Source of the DNA: Candidatus Fredericiella danica
Lineage (GTDB): Bacteria > Chloroflexota > Anaerolineae > Caldilineales > Caldilineaceae
NCBI GenBank assembly: GCA_016713335.1
Contig: JADJPH010000028.1
Coordinates: 1 to 64,000 of the forward strand
Direction of reading: 5' to 3'
Length of the DNA: 64,000 bases
Part shown: positions 58,690 through 64,000 of the stretch, piece after piece
Numbering within the stretch: the first letter of the stretch is position 1
Layout: every line of letters starts with the position of its first letter
Translations under genes and position numbers: made by a program
Notes under the pieces: model-generated
Database searches by the model: none
What the model was told of the DNA's origin: nothing
Seen by the model: only the letters and a program-made list of their open reading frames with translations

Positions 58690-60215
58690 ATGGGACTCAT
58701 TGCAGTGAATAACATTACCCTGGCCGGCACGACCACGTCCTTGCGCAAGCCTATTGCCATCGTACTATTTCTGCTATTGCCGGCGCTCTTGCTTGCAGGG
58801 TGCCGCGGCAATCAGGGGTCCACCCCAAGTGATGGGCCGCAACTGCTGAATACGTTGCCCTCCAACTGGGAACCGATGAACTTCGGGCGCAGCGGTCTGT
58901 TCTCGGATCAGCAACCGTGGCTTGAGGTTAACATCGATGGCGATTCGACGGCGGAATACATTTTATTCTTCACCTACGACAATGGGCAGGTTGGCGCCGT
59001 GATCTACGACTGGCAGACCGGGCTGCAACCTGCGCAAAGCACCGCCCCGATCGTGCCGCAAAACCAACCGTCCGGCACCTATGTACCCTACCGCCTTGAG
59101 CCTAATATTGGCCTGGCGCAGGGCCGGTGGGCTTTATGGCTTTACCAGGAACGCAGCCGGGTTCGATTACGCTTAATCCGGTGGTGCGCACACAACCCAG
59201 TGCGCTGGCGGCAGCCGCGGCAACGGAGGCAGCCACTGTGGTTGCGGCCGCCGTTCCCGATGCCACTGCGATTCCTGTGCCGGCGTCCGATGTGGCCACG
59301 ACTGCACAGATCAGTCCCACCGCCGCCCCTGCGCCGACGGCCACTGCTACGGCCGCGCCGGCAACGGGCAACAACGAATTGATTATTTTTGGCGGATCAG
59401 GCGTCATTTCGACGGTTTGGTGGCAGAACCAAACGTTAGGCTATGGGCTTGCACAGATATCGGCGCCCTATAATATTGTGCGGATTAATCGCGGCGCTAA
59501 CGATAACGGTTCGGTGCTGACCGCAGTGGGGCTTACACGACTGAGCGGTTCATTGCAGCGGAATTTTATGTGCGAGGCAGAACTGTTCACGCGCATGCCG
59601 GCCGCGCCATTGCCATCCACACAACCGCTGTTTCAACAACCGATCACCTATGAGTCCACCCCATTAGGCATCACTTTCTGCAGTGGCCCGCCGGGAGCGC
59701 CACCCTATTATCCCGAGGGTGTGGTCCAGGCGTTTGTACAGCCGTATAATCCTGACAGCGGCAGCTTCGAGCCACGACAGTTCAATTCCGTGCGGCAGCA
59801 ACTGCTGGCGCCGAGTATCGCAGGCCAACTTGGCGCCCTGGTCGACCTGGTGACGTTTACAAATCCGGCGGGCGGCGCCGTGCCCACGCTGGTCGACGAA
59901 CTGGTGACGCCGTTCACCGTGACGGTGCCGTCGACTGTGCAGTTCACTACCCCAGAATCGGCCATCACGACCCCGGATATGGCCATTACGACTCCGGTGT
60001 GCGTCCAGATCCGACCAATGGGGGGCGCTGATACGCCCCGGCGTCTCATCTTTGTCTTGCAGCATGTGGCGCCAAATCAGCAGGCGGGGCAGGACGGCAC
60101 CGTGGCCACGACCGATCAGATGCAAATCATCTACGGGGCTGATGTAACCAGCGCTGCGGAGGACTGCCAGACGATCATCGGGATGCCAATTCGCATTGCC
60201 GGGCCGCCGCCATGA
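58690..60215 (+). CDS. Exported lipoprotein of unknown function (one frameshift)
   Basis: A signal peptide (IAIVLFLLLPALLLAGC, lipobox LAGC) is followed by DGDSTAEYILFFTYDNGQVGAVIYD, a beta-rich N-terminal part; a Pro/Thr/Ala-rich linker (TAAPAPTATATAAPATG) leads to a second globular part (GFCSGPP-like ITFCSGPPGAPPYYPEG, QNQTLGYGLAQI). The frame changes near 59130; adding one G to CCGGTGGGC joins AQGR to VGFMALPGT. About 508 residues. The stop overlaps the start of the next gene as ATGA, so the two are translated together. Family not recognised. Confidence 0.65.
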
Positions 60216-61633
60216 GTTTTCGACTGCGAAACCAACTCACCGACGAAGAACTTCATACAATCCTTGGCGCGGGCCAAGGCCAGCGAAACGCGCTTTTGCC
60301 GGCGAAGGCGAGCCGCCAGGTCATTGCGGAAACACTGGCTGCATTGGCAAATGCCGACGGCGGTGTTGTTGTGCTCGGTGTGAATGGTCGCGGCCAGCCG
60401 CAAAGCGGTGGTGAACCGCAGGTGTTGCGCGATGCGGTCATCGATGCTGGGTTGGCGGCCGAACCGCCGCTGATTCTACCCAGTCCGCAGGTGGTCATAG
60501 TGGATGGTTCGACAATCGTCGTTGTGCAGGTCCCCGCAGGCCTGCCCCATGTCTACAGCCTGAAAGGCGTCTACTGGACGCGGACGGGCGCAAAAAACCG
60601 GCCGCTGACGACGGCGGAACTGCGCCGTTTGCTGGTTGACCGCAGCGAGAGCGGCTTTGAGGGACAGCCGCCGCCGGGAGCGGTGCTCACCGACCTGGAG
60701 CAGGCAAGAATTGCGCGGTATCTGGACCAGATTGGCTTTCCGCCTGACGACGATGCCTTAGAAGCGCTCGTGAGTCGCGGATGTGTGACCAGGTTGGCGG
60801 TCGATGGGTTGCCCGCAGACGAGCCGGCGCCTACCATTGCCGGCGTCTTGTTGTTTGGGCGGGATCCGCAGCGCTTTGTGCGCAGTGCGGAAATCATTTG
60901 TGTGCGTTATGCCGGCGTTGTCATGGGGGATGAGTTTGTCCGTCAAGACCTTGGCGGCCCACTCGCCGACCAAATCAAAGCAGGCTGAGGCATTTGTGGT
61001 GAGCAACATGCGGCGCGGCATGCGGATCCGTGGGCTGGCGCGAGAAGAGACCACCGAGTACCCAATGCCGGTTGTGCGCGAGGCCATTGTGAATGCGATT
61101 GCGCATCGCGATTACAGCATTCGGGGGGAGGGGGTTCGCCTCCTCATGTTTAGCGATCGGCTTGAGGTCTATAGCCCTGGCCGCCTGCCAGGGCATGTTA
61201 CTTTGGAGAACTTGAAAGATGAGCGTTATAGCCGGAACGAGGCGATCGTTTCGGTGCTGAGTGACCTGGGTTATATCGAGCGTTTAGGGTATGGCATCGA
61301 TCGAATGATCGCTACGATGCAAGAGGCAGGCCAGCCCGCGCGCGTTTTGAAGAACTTGCCGCCGGCTTCCGGGTGACGCTGCAGTCTGCCAGTGCGGATT
61401 TAGTCAGCCCGCAACCACAACAACAGCGTTGGGCGCATGACGTGCTCAACGAGCGGCAAGAAGCGGCGCTCGCCTACATTCGCGAACACGGTCGGATCAC
61501 GAACAGCGACCTTCAAGCGCTTACCCCGGACGTACATCCCGAAACCATCCGGCGCGATTTGGCAGATCTCGTTGAAAAGAATCTGCTCCTACGCATTGGG
61601 ACCAAACGCGCAACGTACTATATTTTGAAGTGA
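60212..61633 (+). CDS. AlbA_2 / ATP-binding / winged-helix transcriptional regulator (two frameshifts)
   Basis: N-terminal Schlafen-type AlbA_2 domain: IAETLAALANADGGVVVLGVNGRG, then VPAGLPHVYSLKGVYWTRTG. The central part is the HATPase-like domain found in these regulators: PMPVVREAIVNAIAHRDYSIRGEGVRLLMFSDRLEVYSPGRLP-type, reached by a frame change near 60980. A second change near 61365 leads to a C-terminal winged helix (EAALAYIREHGRITNSDL, ETIRRDLADLVEKNLL). About 473 residues. It overlaps the lipoprotein gene by 4 bp, so the lipoprotein could be a sensor partner; this is inference. Confidence 0.75.
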
Positions 61634-61800
61634 TACGTGATAGATGTGGTGAATGAAGTCTGATAGGTATTGATACCGATCATCCTGTATGATTGGAGGG
61701 TTCTGTCTGCAGTTGGACGGGCTGTGGCACCTGTGTGACCTTGCAGGGAACAAGACACGTGATACAAACACGTGAAACGCAACACGAAATACGCAATACT
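61634..61800. repeat. GTGAAAC/CGTATTG-type repeats upstream of the thiolase
   Basis: AGTGATACGTGATAGATG at the left and CGTGATA, CGTGAAA, CGCAACA, CGAAATA, CGCAATA (61757-61798) at the right have a 7-nt period. A GGTAT/ATACC stem lies at 61663-61676. The thiolase ATG is 10 bp after the right part. Confidence 0.6.
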
Positions 61801-61810
61801 CTGGGGATCC

Positions 61811-62971
61811 ATGCGTTCTGTCTCTATTATCGGCATCGGCCAAACGCCGGTTGGCGAATTGTGGGATCTTTCGGCGCGGCAACTCGCCTATCAGGCCATT
61901 TCGGCGGCTATGGCCGACGCGGGTGTTGATCGCGCAGATGCGCTGTTTTTGGGGAATATGCTCAGCGGTGCGCTCCTGGATCAGGAGCACATGGGCACGC
62001 TGGTGGCCGACTTTTGCGGGCTGCGCGGCATTGAGGCTGCCAAGGTGGAGGCGGCGTGCGCCAGTGGGCGCGCTGCGGTGCGTGTCGGTACAATGGCGGT
62101 CGCCAGCGGTTTTCACGATATCGTGATCGTCGCCGGCATCGAAAAGATGACCGACACGGTTGGCAAAGATACCACGGCCGGACTGGCGACGGCGGCCGAC
62201 GCAGAGTATGAGGCGCTGCACGGCGTCAGCTTTGTGGGGCTTAATGCGCTGATCATGCAGCGGTACATGTATGAGTATGATGTGCCGCTTGACGCCTTTG
62301 CCGGCTTCAGCATCAACGCACACCGCAACGGCGCCAACAACCCCAATGCGATGTTTCAGGACGAGATCGGGCTGCAGGATTACATGCGCGCACCGCTGAT
62401 TTCTACACCGATCAATATGATGGACAGCAGTCCGGTTTGCGATGGGGCGGCGGCCGTGGTGCTTGTGCCCACCGATTGGGTCAGTGAGTTCGCAACCGGT
62501 CATCACCGCGGGGCAGTTCATATTCTTGCCAGTGCGAGCGCAAACGACACTCTGGCCGTGCATGACCGGAAGGATCCGCTCTTCCTGGAGGCTGCGTACA
62601 TCAGCAGCCAGAAGGCATATCACCAGGCCAAGGTCACGCCTGAAGATCTTGATCTGTTCGAAGTGCATGACGCCTTCACCATCATGAGCGCGCTGAGCCT
62701 GGAAGCTACCGGCTTTGCCCGGCGCGGCGAGGGTTGGCGTATGGCCCACGACAGCGAGATCGGTCTCCACGGCCGCATTCCCATCAGTACGATGGGCGGA
62801 CTCAAGAGCCGCGGGCATCCGGTGGGCGCAACGGGCGTCTATCAGATCGTCGAGGCCGTGCAGCAACTCACGGGCAGCGCGGGGGCGAACCAGATCAAAG
62901 ATGCCCGCCTGGCGATGGCGCAAAACATCGGCGGCAGCGGCGCCACCATCATCACGCATTCAGTTCACTGA
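61811..62971 (+). CDS. Thiolase-family acetyl-CoA acetyltransferase (SCP-x-like)
   Basis: 386 residues from ATG 61811 (MRSVSIIGIGQTPVGEL). The nucleophilic Cys is in KVEAACASGRAAV; LDLFEVHDAFTIMSALSLEATGF contains the His-Asp-Ala-Phe segment, and GGLKSRGHPVGATGVYQIVE the second His. Sequence style is that of the lipid-transfer/SCP-x group rather than degradative thiolases. These often work with a DUF35 OB-fold protein, which follows here. Probable substrates are acyl-CoAs of branched, sterol-like or isoprenoid origin. Confidence 0.9.
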   Translation: MRSVSIIGIGQTPVGELWDLSARQLAYQAISAAMADAGVDRADALFLGNMLSGALLDQEHMGTLVADFCGLRGIEAAKVEAACASGRAAVRVGTMAVASGFHDIVIVAGIEKMTDTVGKDTTAGLATAADAEYEALHGVSFVGLNALIMQRYMYEYDVPLDAFAGFSINAHRNGANNPNAMFQDEIGLQDYMRAPLISTPINMMDSSPVCDGAAAVVLVPTDWVSEFATGHHRGAVHILASASANDTLAVHDRKDPLFLEAAYISSQKAYHQAKVTPEDLDLFEVHDAFTIMSALSLEATGFARRGEGWRMAHDSEIGLHGRIPISTMGGLKSRGHPVGATGVYQIVEAVQQLTGSAGANQIKDARLAMAQNIGGSGATIITHSVH

Positions 62972-63180
62972 CGGCTCTCAGATTTACTATCAAAACCTAT
63001 CAACCTGGCGTGCCGGGCGGGAAGATAGGAATTGAGAGTGCATTACGGTTACGCTAGGTGCCATAGGATCGCATGGGTTGAGTGATGCTCATTGCGTCCG
63101 TCGGAGTCGATCAATCGGCTCTGACAGGAATCGGTGGCACGTAATCCGTATTGAGTTGACTCGTTCGAGGTGAACGACTT

Positions 63181-63719
63181 ATGGCAATTCCAAATCATTG
63201 GCGAACCAAGAAACAACGATATAGCTTGCACGGCGACGTTTGCATGCACTGCCAGCAGGCAGTCTTCCCGCCGCGTGGCGTTTGCCCCCATTGTCATCGG
63301 CCGATGCACGGGGCGGCGCAGGAGTCACAGCCTGTATTAGCGGTGAATTTCGCCTTCCCAACAGTAAGTGCACAGCAGGCGATGCCGGCAGTGGTTGGAG
63401 ACGATTGATGACGGGCCAATTAAGCGCCGGCCGGCCAGGCAGTGATGCGCAGCCATTCAGCGGGCGCGGCGAGGTTTATAGCTTCAGCATCATGTATAAC
63501 GCGCCTCGTGAGTTTGAGGAACAGAAGCCGTATGCCATCGCATTGGTCAAACTCGACGAAGGCCCCATGATCACGGCGCAACTGACCGACGTCGATTTTG
63601 GTGAGGTCCGGATCGGGATGCGGGTCGAAATGGTGACGCGTAAGCTGAGGGAAGAAGGCCCAGAAGGGCAGATCATCTACGGCTACAAGTTTCGCCCGCC
63701 GCTGAACACCGGCGCGTAG
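63181..63719 (+). CDS. DUF35 zinc-ribbon/OB-fold acyl-CoA-associated protein (frameshift or insertion)
   Basis: N-terminal rubredoxin-like zinc ribbon: CMHCQQAVFPPRGVCPHC. The OB-fold follows in another frame: SGRGEVYSFSIMYNAPREFEEQKPYAIALVKLDEGPM, then QLTDVDFGEVRIGMRVEMVTRKL. Between them some 130 bp (63305-63445) read unlike the family in any frame, so there is either a frameshift plus a long linker or a small insertion. DUF35 proteins channel acyl-CoA substrates to thiolases, which matches the gene 210 bp upstream. Confidence 0.75.
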
Positions 63720-63756
63720 TCTGGTACCAATTGGTTGGGTTATAAATCGCAAAGTT

Positions 63757-63787
63757 GCCACTGCATCCATCGATGCAGTGGCTTTTT
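63757..63787 (+). terminator. Rho-independent terminator after the DUF35 gene
   Basis: GCCACTGCATC (63757-63767) pairs perfectly with GATGCAGTGGC (63772-63782), loop CATC, followed by TTTTT (63783-63787). It lies between convergent genes. Confidence 0.88.
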
Positions 63788-63835
63788 CTTTGCCGGGTTT
63801 GCGGTTAATTGCGGACGTGGGCTGCGGCTTGCGGT

Positions 63836-64000
<165 letters not shown>

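Noticed and set aside
61589..62959. Long minus-strand open frame opposite the thiolase
   Set aside because: It is the antisense shadow of a well-supported thiolase with catalytic motifs; the antisense product is rich in His/Arg and has no family character.

Overview
The window looks like a GC-rich chromosome segment of a Chloroflexota bacterium, probably Caldilineae/Anaerolineae-like. This is inferred from the complete str-S10-spc-alpha ribosomal gene order, zinc-binding forms of S14, L36 and S4, Chloroflexi-style secreted beta-helix and lamin-tail/CotH proteins, an exosortase locus, and many short dispersed inverted repeats. The assignment rests on protein character and gene content only; no search was run.

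Layout. 1-5.8 kb: a secreted M1-like metallopeptidase and two exported alpha/beta hydrolases of the tripeptidyl-aminopeptidase type, which read as an extracellular peptide-degradation set. 5.8-7.1 kb: mostly non-coding, with stacked hairpins and one or two orphan small membrane genes on the minus strand. 7.1-10.2 kb: a membrane-fused spermidine-synthase-like protein, a GNAT acetyltransferase and a YgjP-type metallohydrolase. 10.2-14.2 kb: a molybdenum hydroxylase operon (FAD subunit, then a fused 2Fe-2S/Mo subunit) behind a clean sigma-70 promoter. 14.3-20.3 kb: a beta-helix exoprotein, pdxH, a D-serine dehydratase/D-threonine aldolase relative, and a badly frameshifted lamin-tail/CotH protein. 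20.4-43.8 kb: rpsL-rpsG-fusA, tuf, rpsJ-rplC-rplD-rplW-rplB-rpsS-rplV-rpsC-rplP-rpmC-rpsQ-rplN-rplX-rplE-rpsZ-rpsH-rplF-rplR-rpsE-rpmD-rplO-secY-adk-map-rpmJ-rpsM-rpsK-rpsD-rpoA-rplQ-truA-rplM-rpsI, closed by a strong terminator. Several junctions carry long perfect hairpins that are candidate attenuators. 43.8-50.5 kb: a truncated molybdopterin-binding protein, transaldolase, a large beta-helix/DUF11 exoprotein, DUF1801 and ABM proteins, several repeats, and thioredoxin. 50.5-53.5 kb (minus): exosortase, EpsI-like protein, NTF2-like lipoprotein and an M50-like membrane peptidase, probably one operon. 53.7-58.6 kb (minus): yvcK, gap, pgk, a conserved small protein and tpiA. 58.6-64 kb: a lipoprotein coupled to an AlbA-domain regulator, a thiolase with its DUF35 partner, and the end of a Bcp peroxiredoxin.

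Two themes cut across the window. First, at least 16 genes carry one or more single- or double-base frameshifts, including essential genes (rpsG, tuf, rpsC, secY). In many cases a one-base correction in a G/C run restores the family sequence, so most are probably sequencing or assembly errors. The gap gene is different: its frame is open, but about 75 residues including the catalytic Cys and His are missing. Second, there is a population of dispersed inverted repeats built on a 7-nt period (GGAGATT-type and CGTATTG/GTGAAAC-type) and an 8-9-nt period (CGCAAAG-type). They sit at gene ends, supply stop codons and C-termini, and in two cases are read in frame inside enzymes.
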